Shown here: in pieces, positions 1 through 5,049 of the stretch
Position numbering within the stretch: position 1 is the first letter of the stretch
Layout of the letters: the number at the start of each line of letters is the position of its first letter
Assembly: GCA_949286775.1 (NCBI GenBank)
Contig: CASEDW010000206.1
Location: 1-9,380 of the forward strand
DNA length: 9,380 bases
Direction: 5' to 3'
DNA from: an uncultured Eubacteriales bacterium
GTDB lineage: Bacteria > Bacillota > Clostridia > Lachnospirales > Lachnospiraceae
Made by a program: the position numbers and the translations under genes
Notes under the pieces: model-generated
The model's database searches: none
What the model saw: only the letters and a program-made list of their open reading frames with translations
What the model was told of the DNA's origin: nothing

Positions 1-305
1 AACTGCTCTTTTCCATCTCTTATTTTGTCCGATATCTTAACATTCAGCATTTTGTCTACTCTGTAATGTTTAATCTTTCCGGCGTCACGATCATATCCTA
101 TCATATAATAATTTTCATCATCCCATGACAATCCCCACGGGCTGATATCATACCACGCTCCATCATGACGAAGCTTCATTTCTTTTTTCACATTCCACTG
201 ATAATACTGAAATTGTATCTGTCTGTTTTCCGAAATCGCGTTATGAATAGCATCTACCGTATAATAGATACTCTCATTCATTGTTTTTATCCTGCCTGAT
301 CTGAA
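1..305 (-). pseudogene. WYL-domain transcriptional regulator, N-terminal part missing and C-terminus beyond window
   Basis: The minus strand stays open from 305 to the window edge. From an ATG at 281 it encodes 93 residues beginning MNESIYYTVDAIHNAISENR, followed by QIQFQYYQW, ISPWGLSWDDENYYMIGYD and KIKHYRVDKM. These are the hallmarks of a WYL domain, the ligand- or nucleic-acid-sensing half of HTH-WYL regulators. In clostridial relatives as I remember them, the WYL domain follows an HTH region of roughly 150 residues, and the segment before MNES reads like VSGRIKT. Here the codons just upstream of the ATG encode RSGRIKT, so homology runs past the ATG and then stops at an in-frame TGA (306-308), with TAA codons close behind. 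I see no ribosome site at the ATG. I infer a gene that lost its DNA-binding half. The family call is strong. The pseudogene call is less certain, because a stand-alone WYL protein starting at 281 is possible. Confidence 0.62.
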
Positions 306-310
306 TCAGG
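295..310. repeat. Small inverted repeat at the WYL breakpoint
   Basis: CCTGAT (295-300) and ATCAGG (305-310) are perfect inverted repeats around the 4-base spacer CTGA. The hairpin lies exactly where homology to the WYL regulator ends. It has no T-tract on either side, so it is not a convincing terminator. It may mark the rearrangement point or may be coincidental. Confidence 0.4.
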
Positions 311-315
311 TTTAC

Positions 316-380
316 CGTTAGCAACCTAACGTTTAGGAAATTTAACCTCACCTAATTTTGATGTCAACTATCCTAATTTT
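316..380. promoter_or_regulatory. Candidate operator cluster of CCTAA/TTAGG motifs
   Basis: CCTAA occurs at 325-329, 351-355 and 372-376, and its complement TTAGG at 333-337. Two more TTAGG copies lie at 468-472 and 476-480. CGTTAG-CAAC-CTAACG (316-331) is a perfect inverted repeat. The 9-mer CCTAATTTT is repeated exactly at 351-359 and 372-380, a 21-bp spacing that places both copies on the same DNA face. This looks like a protein-binding region, but I cannot name the regulator and see no convincing promoter with both boxes. Confidence 0.4.
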
Positions 381-415
381 ATTGTATTATACAAGCATAA
401 AAAGGCAGTAATTCT

Positions 416-550
416 ATGAATGATGATCCCATGTACTTTTCGAATCAAGAAACAGATAATAAACCGGTTAGGATATTAGGAAAGATTATCAAGTTAAGAG
501 GCTGCCAAACTAATCACTGCTTACTGACCCAATCCCGACAAATGGAGTGA
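416..550 (+). CDS. Doubtful 44-aa ORF upstream of the zinc-finger gene
   Basis: An ATG at 416 opens a 44-codon frame starting MNDDPMYFSNQETDNK and ending TQSRQME, with the TGA at 548-550. The nearest purine-rich stretch (AAAAAGG, about 399-404) is a poor ribosome site at rather long spacing. I recognise no family in it. It sits where a toxin gene often precedes a YgiT-type zinc-finger antitoxin, but its sequence shows no similarity to the DUF4258 or MqsR toxins I know, and it is too short. It may be a leader peptide, a remnant, or a chance frame. The last is quite likely. Confidence 0.18.
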   Translation: MNDDPMYFSNQETDNKPVRILGKIIKLRGCQTNHCLLTQSRQME

Positions 551-563
551 CAACTTCCAAAAA

Positions 564-568
564 AGGAG
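564..568 (+). promoter_or_regulatory. Ribosome binding site fixing the zinc-finger gene start at 577
   Basis: AGGAG at 564-568 lies 8 bases before ATG 577. It selects this ATG over the in-frame GTG at 547, which would add ten unconserved-looking residues and has no matching ribosome site. Confidence 0.75.
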
Positions 569-576
569 CTTTAATC

Positions 577-807
577 ATGAAATGTTTATCTTGCAAGAAT
601 GGTGACATGTTTCCATCCACATCAATTTATTTTACTGAATTTAATAACTGCATGCTAATAATTAAAAATGTTCCGTGCATGAAATGTGAACAATGTGGCG
701 AAATCGTATTCTCTGCTTCAGTTCACCGTAAAATCGAGCACATTGTTGAAGACGTAAAGAAACTCACCAGCGAACTGACAATCCTTGAATATGATAACGT
801 CGCATAA
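577..807 (+). CDS. YgiT-type zinc finger protein (MqsA-like antitoxin N-domain), 76 aa
   Basis: The protein begins MKCLSCKNGDM and contains NVPCMKCEQCGE. The cysteine pairs C3-x2-C6 and C37-x2-C40 are the zinc ligands of the YgiT/MqsA N-terminal domain; C34 is an extra cysteine. In E. coli, MqsA is about 131 residues and follows the finger with an HTH domain that binds DNA. This 76-residue protein ends soon after the finger with a short helical tail (about residues 49-68), so it should not bind DNA by an HTH. In clostridia such short proteins often follow a small toxin gene of the DUF4258 type. No such toxin is recognisable here, so it may be an orphan antitoxin. It is flanked by the WYL fragment and a tRNA gene, which fits a decayed accessory spot. 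Family assignment is confident; antitoxin function is inferred. Confidence 0.82.
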   Translation: MKCLSCKNGDMFPSTSIYFTEFNNCMLIIKNVPCMKCEQCGEIVFSASVHRKIEHIVEDVKKLTSELTILEYDNVA

Positions 808-827
808 TTTTAACATTAATAACTTAT

Positions 828-849
828 TTTCATCGTACTTTCATCGTAC
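828..849. repeat. Tandem duplication of an 11-bp unit
   Basis: TTTCATCGTAC is present twice, head to tail and identical (828-838 and 839-849), just downstream of the zinc-finger gene. It looks like a small replication-slippage duplication. No function is evident. Confidence 0.6.
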
Positions 850-893
850 TTTTTGCGAAAAACAGACTGTACAAGCGTCCATTTTATAGGATT

Positions 894-915
894 TTTGTCC
901 AGTTTTTTGGACAAA
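894..915. terminator. Hairpin beside the tRNA terminator
   Basis: TTTGTCCA (894-901) pairs with TGGACAAA (908-915) around the loop GTTTTT. The 8-bp stem is AT-rich. On the plus strand it is followed by GAAAAA, not a T-run; on the minus strand it lies just after the tRNA terminator's T-tract. It may act as a back-up stop signal, but the support is weak. Confidence 0.3.
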
Positions 916-957
916 GAAAAAGCCGCTAAAATCCAGTAAATACAGGACTTTAGCAGC
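912..957 (-). terminator. Rho-independent terminator of tRNA-Trp
   Basis: Read on the minus strand, the segment 957-945 pairs with 934-922 in a 13-bp stem made only of Watson-Crick and two G-U pairs, around the 10-base loop TGTATTTACT. It is followed by TTTTT (921-917). The wobble pairs work only in the minus-strand RNA, where the plus-strand RNA would have C-A mismatches, so the signal belongs to the tRNA transcript. Confidence 0.75.
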
Positions 958-990
958 GTTTTCAAGGCTTTATGCCAACGTATAAATTAT

Positions 991-1061
991 CAGGGGATGA
1001 GGGAATCGAACCCCCACCAAAGGTTTTGGAGACCCCTATCATACCATTTGACCAATCCCCT
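991..1061 (-). tRNA. tRNA-Trp (anticodon CCA)
   Basis: The 71-nt minus-strand RNA folds as a full cloverleaf. The 7-bp acceptor AGGGGAT/ATCCCCT is perfect. The D arm is GTCA/TGAT with loop AATGGTA. The anticodon stem GGGGT/ACCTT encloses loop CTCCAAA, which places U33 correctly and gives anticodon CCA, reading UGG. The variable region has 4 nt, and the T arm has loop TTCGATT with one G-U pair. The discriminator base is G73, an identity element of bacterial tRNA-Trp. The 3' CCA is not encoded (GATA follows), so it must be added by nucleotidyltransferase. The gene stands alone between its own promoter and terminator. Confidence 0.95.
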
Positions 1062-1087
1062 ATTCAGTTGTTTTCAGCAACTTCGAA

Positions 1088-1117
1088 AGTATACCATTAT
1101 CAGACAGGATTTGTCAA
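1088..1117 (-). promoter_or_regulatory. Sigma-A-type promoter of tRNA-Trp
   Basis: On the minus strand, TTGACA (1117-1112) is a perfect -35 box. It is followed after 18 bases by TATACT (1093-1088), a good -10 box. Transcription would start near 1081, giving a leader of about 20 nt before the tRNA. Near-consensus boxes are expected for a stable RNA gene. Confidence 0.8.
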
Positions 1118-1215
1118 CCGGTAAAATCAAAAAACTTTTGCAACGCTTTATACGTTTTTGAATAATAAAAAGCGCCGACAGTCTTTACCTTTATAATAAT
1201 ATTTCCTTTTAACAT
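1114..1215 (-). CDS. Possible 33-aa small protein, unsupported beyond a ribosome-like site
   Basis: An ATG (1215-1213) preceded by AGAGGTAGAGTGA opens a 33-codon frame, MLKGNIIIKVKTVGAFYYSK and onward, rich in lysine and aromatic residues. It ends at a TGA inside the tRNA promoter's -35 box. It would lie in the tail of the AraC transcript, after a weak terminator. An open frame of this size is not rare by chance in AT-rich DNA. I recognise no family. Confidence 0.2.
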   Translation of the reverse strand: MLKGNIIIKVKTVGAFYYSKTYKALQKFFDFTG

Positions 1216-1237
1216 TCACTCTACCTCTTTTCTATAT

Positions 1238-1264
1238 AAAAATTCAACACAAAATATAGTTGAA
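1238..1264 (-). terminator. Weak terminator after the AraC gene
   Basis: On the minus strand TTCAAC (1264-1259) pairs with GTTGAA (1248-1243) across a 10-base loop, followed by TTTTT (1242-1238). It begins 8 bases after the stop codon at 1272. The stem is only 6 bp and AT-rich, so efficiency is doubtful. Confidence 0.45.
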
Positions 1265-1271
1265 CAGCATC

Positions 1272-2027
1272 TCAGTAATTTTCATCCTGTAAATTCTTTT
1301 GTTTAAAATAATTTCGGTATTCGAACGGAGTCATACCCATTTCCCTTTTAAATACCATTGTGTAATAACTATGTCTGGAAAAGCAAAAGTGTTCGCTGAT
1401 TGTCTGTACTGACATATCAGAATACTTTAGCAAGCTGCATGATGCTTTTATTCGGCTTATTTCAATCCATTTTCGGATTGATATACCTTCTACCTGCTTA
1501 AAAACATGACTGCAATGGGATTCACTTAAAAACAGACTTTTTGCGATGTCTTTGATATGAATCGGCGTATTTAAATGATCTAAAATGTAGTGTTTAATCT
1601 CTTCAACTATATTTCCGCTAGTTCGTTTATTCGATTTATACGTGGCCACCTGTTCTGTAAATGTTGTAAGCGCATCCACAAAAAAATCCTGCTGATATTT
1701 ATCTGCGCAGTAAATATAGCTTTCAGCCGCAGCATATGCAACAGGTTCCGGAACGCCCTCTGCAATCGCAATACGTGAAAACATAGTGACGGCATTAATA
1801 AATTTATAAATCTCATTTTTCATAGGATCATCCGAATAGGTGATTCGGTTCGTTTCCTTTCTGTATGCATCAACGTTATTGGTACGTATATCCGGAATCA
1901 TATCAACCATTCCATTTCTGACAATATTTATTAATGATAACTCCTGATCAAATCCAAATTTAAGAGGCTCAATGTCAAGTCTGTCCATTATTATTTTTGA
2001 CAGATGTTTTTCAACTCGTTTGTCCAA
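1272..2027 (-). CDS. AraC family transcriptional regulator
   Basis: Counting residues from the ATG at 2045 (257 aa), the last 110 or so residues carry the two helix-turn-helix motifs of the AraC/XylS family. HTH1 lies at about 162-184 (IHIKDIAKSLFLSESHCSHVFKQ). HTH2 lies at about 212-233 and ends in the family signature FKREMGMTPFEYR. The N-terminal half contains DDPMKNEIYKFINAVTMFSR and an EGVPEPVAYAAAESY stretch, resembling an all-helical sensor domain common in clostridial AraC regulators; its ligand is unknown. I prefer the TTG at 2027 as start because AAGGAG (2042-2037) lies 9 bases before it. The ATG at 2045 has no ribosome site and would follow a leader of only about 12 nt. The gene diverges from a lipoprotein esterase across a region with 21-bp-spaced direct repeats, so it most likely controls that esterase and itself. 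Confidence 0.9.
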   Translation of the reverse strand: MDKRVEKHLSKIIMDRLDIEPLKFGFDQELSLINIVRNGMVDMIPDIRTNNVDAYRKETNRITYSDDPMKNEIYKFINAVTMFSRIAIAEGVPEPVAYAAAESYIYCADKYQQDFFVDALTTFTEQVATYKSNKRTSGNIVEEIKHYILDHLNTPIHIKDIAKSLFLSESHCSHVFKQVEGISIRKWIEISRIKASCSLLKYSDMSVQTISEHFCFSRHSYYTMVFKREMGMTPFEYRNYFKQKNLQDENY

Positions 2028-2036
2028 GGAAATCTT

Positions 2037-2042
2037 CTCCTT
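2037..2042 (-). promoter_or_regulatory. Ribosome binding site that argues for the TTG start
   Basis: AAGGAG (2042-2037, minus) would be codons 2-3 if translation began at ATG 2045. It is instead spaced 9 bases from TTG 2027 and is the only Shine-Dalgarno sequence in the leader. Confidence 0.6.
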
Positions 2043-2063
2043 CATCCAAAATATTTGTAATAC

Positions 2064-2072
2064 ATTGTATCA
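2064..2072 (-). promoter_or_regulatory. Extended -10 promoter of the AraC gene
   Basis: On the minus strand TGATACAAT (2072-2064) is an extended -10 element (TG-N-TACAAT). The hexamer 17 bases upstream (CTGCAA, 2092-2087) is a poor -35 and falls inside the first direct repeat, so a regulator bound there could repress the gene. Expected transcription start is near 2057. Confidence 0.5.
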
Positions 2073-2083
2073 TAGAGACTCAC

Positions 2084-2117
2084 AAATTGCAGGATTATGC
2101 ATGAAAATTGCAGAATT
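2084..2117. promoter_or_regulatory. Candidate AraC-type operator: two direct repeats 21 bp apart
   Basis: AAATTGCAGGATT (2084-2096) and AAATTGCAGAATT (2105-2117) match at 12 of 13 positions and start exactly 21 bp apart, two helical turns. This is the half-site spacing known for AraC at araI. The first repeat overlaps the -35 position of the AraC gene. The second directly abuts TTGATA (2118-2123) of the esterase promoter. The layout suits activation of the esterase and autoregulation. That this AraC protein binds here is inference. Confidence 0.6.
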
Positions 2118-2149
2118 TTGATAGATTTAGCCGCTCTGTTTGCTAAACT
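2118..2149 (+). promoter_or_regulatory. Probable promoter of the esterase gene
   Basis: TTGATA (2118-2123) could serve as the -35 and TGCTAAACT (2141-2149) as an extended -10. The spacer between TTGATA and TAAACT is 20 bases, too long for good unaided use. A long spacer with a regulator site touching the -35 is common in activator-dependent promoters. Confidence 0.4.
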
Positions 2150-2184
2150 AACTTTATTATTATCAACAGGGGGGGTGAAAAAAT

Positions 2185-3690
2185 ATGAAACACAAAAGGA
2201 TATTTGCAGCAGCCATGACAGTGATAGTAGCATCATCATTATTTGCAGGCTGCGGATCAAACTCCGGAGGCGCCGCTTCTTCAAGCAACAATGATTCTTC
2301 AAACAATATATCTTCAAACACTGAATCAAATATTGAATCAAGCACTGAATCAAGCATTGAAGAAGGCACCTCTGAAAACACTCAATTAACCGCAGACACA
2401 CCAATTACAGTATCAGGTGGCCAAATAACGGGTGTAACTTCTGAGGACGGTGAAACTCTGATCTATAAGGGAGTTCCATACGCAGCCGCGCCGGTTGGCG
2501 ATCTGAGATGGAAAGCGCCGCAGCCGGTTGAAGAGTGGGATGGAATCAGAGCATGTGATGAGTTTTCAAAAATCTGCCTTCAGAGCACAACGGCTTATGG
2601 CGATTTCCAAAAAGAATTTTATGATGACCCATATCCTGAAATGAGTGAAGACTGTCTGTATCTGAATGTATGGACACCGGCAAAATCTTCAGATGAAAAG
2701 CTTCCGGTTATGGTTTATATCCACGGTGGCGGCAATGGAAGCGGCTGGTCTTACGAGAAGGAATTTGACGGAGAGGCAATAGCCGACAATGGATGTATCC
2801 TTGTAACGATCAATTACCGTCTGGGAATCTTCGGCTTTCTCGCCAGCAAAGAATTAGCAGAAGAAGCTGACGGCTGTTCAGGAAACTATGGACTCATGGA
2901 TCAGCTCGCAGCTTTGCAATGGATACAGGACAATATAGCAGCATTCGGCGGAGATCCTGATAATGTAACCATGTTTGGTCAGTCCGCAGGCGCTATGGAT
3001 ATGACACTTCTTGCACTTTCAGAAAAAACGGAAGGTCTTGTTGATCGTGCTATATTTCAGTCAGGCGGATTTCTTTCGAATTCATTTGATGCAGTTTCGC
3101 AGGAAGATGCTCAGCTTCTTGGCGAACAGATGATCAGTGATCTTGGAAAAACTTCTATTGATGATTTAAGAGCTATGAGCGATCGCGAGCTGTATGACGC
3201 TTCAGTTGAAGCCGGCGGAACATACTATGGACTTTGTGTTGATGGATATGTAATTGATAAAACTGCAAAAGAATTATTTGACGAGGGCAATCTGCTTGAC
3301 ATTTCCTATATGATAGGTTCAAATTCGGATGAATTTGGAGGTATGTTTGCCAGTGGAGTAACACTTCTTGGAGATAAGCTCATTGAACTTGGACGCGAGC
3401 CTGCATATTGTTATGAATTTGCACACTTCATGCCAGGTGTTGATGATCCGGAAAGCACTTGCTATGGAGCATTCCATACAGCAGAATGCTGGTATATATT
3501 CAAAACACTGGATCGCTGCTGGAGACAGCCGCTCTTGTCAGATATAGATTATGAGCTTTCCGATATGATGTGCGATTATTGGACAAATTTTGCTAAGACA
3601 GGCGATCCGAATGGCGAAACTGTTCCAGAATGGCCGGCATATACATCCGACAACAAAAATATCCAGATACTTGATATAACAGAAGAGTGA
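2185..3690 (+). CDS. Type B carboxylesterase, surface lipoprotein
   Basis: The 501-residue protein should hydrolyse carboxylic esters outside the membrane. Residues 1-22 form a signal peptide with lipobox LFAGC; C23 would be lipidated. A Ser/Asn/Glu-rich linker (about 24-70) leads to the alpha/beta-hydrolase domain. Family motifs are YKGVPYAAAPVGDLRW (94-109), EDCLYLNVW (155-163), the oxyanion-hole HGGGN (180-184) and the nucleophile elbow GQSAG with S267. E383 in SNSDEFGG and H431 in GAFHTAE fit as acid and base of the triad. The C-terminal YWTNFAKTGDPNG is also characteristic. Size is normal for the family once the leader is removed. The ribosome site is GGGGGGGTGA (2169-2178), 6 bases before the ATG. 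The gene is monocistronic and probably under the divergent AraC regulator. The substrate (dietary, xenobiotic or acyl ester) cannot be told from sequence. Family and lipoprotein calls are strong. Confidence 0.93.
   Translation: MKHKRIFAAAMTVIVASSLFAGCGSNSGGAASSSNNDSSNNISSNTESNIESSTESSIEEGTSENTQLTADTPITVSGGQITGVTSEDGETLIYKGVPYAAAPVGDLRWKAPQPVEEWDGIRACDEFSKICLQSTTAYGDFQKEFYDDPYPEMSEDCLYLNVWTPAKSSDEKLPVMVYIHGGGNGSGWSYEKEFDGEAIADNGCILVTINYRLGIFGFLASKELAEEADGCSGNYGLMDQLAALQWIQDNIAAFGGDPDNVTMFGQSAGAMDMTLLALSEKTEGLVDRAIFQSGGFLSNSFDAVSQEDAQLLGEQMISDLGKTSIDDLRAMSDRELYDASVEAGGTYYGLCVDGYVIDKTAKELFDEGNLLDISYMIGSNSDEFGGMFASGVTLLGDKLIELGREPAYCYEFAHFMPGVDDPESTCYGAFHTAECWYIFKTLDRCWRQPLLSDIDYELSDMMCDYWTNFAKTGDPNGETVPEWPAYTSDNKNIQILDITEE
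2317..2364 (+). repeat. 12-bp tandem repeat, four units, in the lipoprotein linker
   Basis: Four successive in-frame 12-mers at 2317, 2329, 2341 and 2353 vary around ANCACTGAATCA. They encode NTES, NIES, STES and SIEE. The last unit is the most divergent. The unit length is a multiple of three, so slippage would change linker length without breaking the frame. Confidence 0.65.
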
Positions 3691-3708
3691 TATCAATATG
3701 TCTCATTT

Positions 3709-3739
3709 AAAAAGGCGCGTCTGCTTCGACGCGCCTTTT
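3709..3739. terminator. Bidirectional terminator between esterase and YeiH-family gene
   Basis: GGCGCGTC (3714-3721) and GACGCGCC (3728-3735) form a perfect 8-bp GC-rich stem with loop TGCTTC. It is flanked by A5 (3709-3713) and T4 (3736-3739). It lies between two convergent genes and can stop transcripts from both. Confidence 0.85.
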
Positions 3740-3766
3740 CATAATTTAAGTATTCAGATATGCGAT

Positions 3767-4852
3767 TTAGATGTTGGAATGGAACACTCCCGTTGCCATC
3801 TGCACGCACAGAGAAACGATTGTAATCGCTACCCAGCAGCAAAGGCCGAGGAGAATCGGCTTTCCGCCTTTTTTCACAAGAGTTACAATATTGGTATTTA
3901 AACCGATAGCGCACATCGCCATCGCGATGAAGAATTTCGCGAGCCACTTCATTACCGGTACAAAGCTGTCCATATAAGCCGCGCAGAAAGAAGTCTCAGG
4001 GAACATTCCCACAACAGTAGTGAGGATCGCCGCGATCAGGAAGTAAATGATAAAGAACGGGAATACCTTCTTCATCGAAAACGAACCTGCAGCGCCGCCT
4101 TCTTTTTTAGCTTTAGCAGTTCTGTAAAATGCAAGAACAAGCGTAATAGGAATGATCGCCAGTGTTCTTGTAAGTTTAACAGTTACCGCCGAAGAAAGGA
4201 TTCCCTCGACTCCGTAAATGCTCTCCGCTGTGGCAGCAGCCGCCGTTACAGATGAAGTGTCGTTTACGGCTGTTCCCGCGAAAATAGCAAATCCTTCACT
4301 GCCAAGACCTATAGCATGGCCGATAGCCGGGAAGATCAATGCCGCAATTACGTTAAACAGGAAAATTACCGAAATCGACTGAGCCACTTCGCTGTCGTCA
4401 GCGTCGATAACAGGAGCCGTCGCAGCGATAGCCGAACCGCCGCAGATAGATGAACCGACGCCGATCAGAGTCGCCGTTTTAGCGTTCATCTTCAGCACTT
4501 TCATAAGCAGATATGAAACGATAAGCGAAATCGAAATAGTGCTGACGATAACAGGAAGACTCTTGCTTCCAACTGAAAGAATAGTTCCGATATTTAACGA
4601 AAATCCAAGAATGATAACAGCCCACTGAAGGATCTTCTTTGATGTAAATTTAATTCCGTCCTTCATCAGATTATTTCCGGCAAGTGCAGGAACAATGAGC
4701 GTTATGATCATTCCCATGAGAATAGCAAACACAGGCGCTCCGATTACTTCTAATGAAAACGAACCGACACTGAGTTCAGATAAAAAAGTCGCGATCAGCG
4801 CTATGATAATACAAAGCACGATTCCCAACCCTTTTTCCTTGAAAAATTTCAT
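3767..4852 (-). CDS. YeiH/UPF0324 family membrane transporter (putative sulfate exporter family)
   Basis: The 361-residue protein is strongly hydrophobic, with about ten membrane segments. It carries the two most conserved stretches of the YeiH family (old name UPF0324). These are GVGSSICGGSAIAA (131-144), next to an acidic DADDSE (150-155), and GTAVNDTSSVTAA (193-205). The family is annotated as putative sulfate or anion exporters; the transported ion is not firmly established for most members. Length matches the family. The ribosome site AGGGGTGA precedes ATG 4852 by 9 bases. The gene is divergent from a LysR regulator, as yeiH is from yeiE in E. coli, which supports regulation by that neighbour. 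The role could be export of sulfite or sulfonate-derived anions, but this is inference from family and context. The family call is strong. Confidence 0.92.
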   Translation of the reverse strand: MKFFKEKGLGIVLCIIIALIATFLSELSVGSFSLEVIGAPVFAILMGMIITLIVPALAGNNLMKDGIKFTSKKILQWAVIILGFSLNIGTILSVGSKSLPVIVSTISISLIVSYLLMKVLKMNAKTATLIGVGSSICGGSAIAATAPVIDADDSEVAQSISVIFLFNVIAALIFPAIGHAIGLGSEGFAIFAGTAVNDTSSVTAAAATAESIYGVEGILSSAVTVKLTRTLAIIPITLVLAFYRTAKAKKEGGAAGSFSMKKVFPFFIIYFLIAAILTTVVGMFPETSFCAAYMDSFVPVMKWLAKFFIAMAMCAIGLNTNIVTLVKKGGKPILLGLCCWVAITIVSLCVQMATGVFHSNI

Positions 4853-4905
4853 TACTAAAATTCACCCCTCTTTTCCTTTTTTAATACCATTTTCCATGAC
4901 TTTTC

Positions 4906-4942
4906 TGATACTATCATAAATCATCGTTAATTACAATTTGAA
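4906..4942 (-). promoter_or_regulatory. Possible promoter of the YeiH-family gene with overlapping palindrome
   Basis: On the minus strand TTCAAA (4942-4937) and TATGAT (4918-4913) are separated by 18 bases. The -10 overlaps the perfect 11-bp palindrome TGATACTATCA (4906-4916), a possible repressor site. The -35 is weak, so the call is tentative. Confidence 0.35.
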
Positions 4943-4954
4943 AATCTTTCTGTA

Positions 4955-4973
4955 AAACAAACTAATATTGTTT
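4955..4973. promoter_or_regulatory. Candidate LysR-type binding palindrome
   Basis: AAACAA (4955-4960) and TTGTTT (4968-4973) are inverted repeats with a 7-base spacer. They sit between, and upstream of, both divergent promoters of the transporter and the LysR gene, where LysR-type regulators usually bind. In AT-rich DNA such a repeat can also arise by chance. Confidence 0.35.
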
Positions 4974-4988
4974 AAAATTTATTTTCAA

Positions 4989-5017
4989 TTTACATTCATT
5001 CATTATAAGCGTAAAAT
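4989..5017 (+). promoter_or_regulatory. Promoter of the LysR regulator gene
   Basis: TTTACA (4989-4994) and TAAAAT (5012-5017) are separated by exactly 17 bases, each one mismatch from consensus. Transcription would start near 5024, before the ribosome site TAAGGAGA (5035-5042) and ATG 5050. Confidence 0.65.
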
Positions 5018-5049
5018 ACTTACTAATAAACTATTAAGGAGACTTACAT

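Noticed and set aside
316..355. Classical DtxR/IdeR iron box
   Set aside because: TTAGG and CCTAA half-sites occur, but no pair shows the 19-bp TTAGG-N9-CCTAA arrangement.
547..576. GTG start at 547 for the zinc-finger protein
   Set aside because: AGGAG at 564-568 fits ATG 577, and the family begins MKC directly at the zinc ligands.
991..1061. tRNA-Gly (anticodon UCC) reading of the same cloverleaf
   Set aside because: That register breaks the anticodon stem (G-A mismatch) and puts C at position 33; the CCA register keeps U33, and G73 agrees with tRNA-Trp.
2169..2175. Run of seven G as a phase-variation switch for the esterase
   Set aside because: It lies in the untranslated leader and is explained as part of the Shine-Dalgarno sequence; length change could tune translation, but nothing shows that it varies.
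2042..2404. Antisense frames of 72 and 120 aa over the start of the esterase and the intergenic region
   Set aside because: They mirror the repetitive Ser/Asn linker, lack ribosome sites and cross the divergent promoters.
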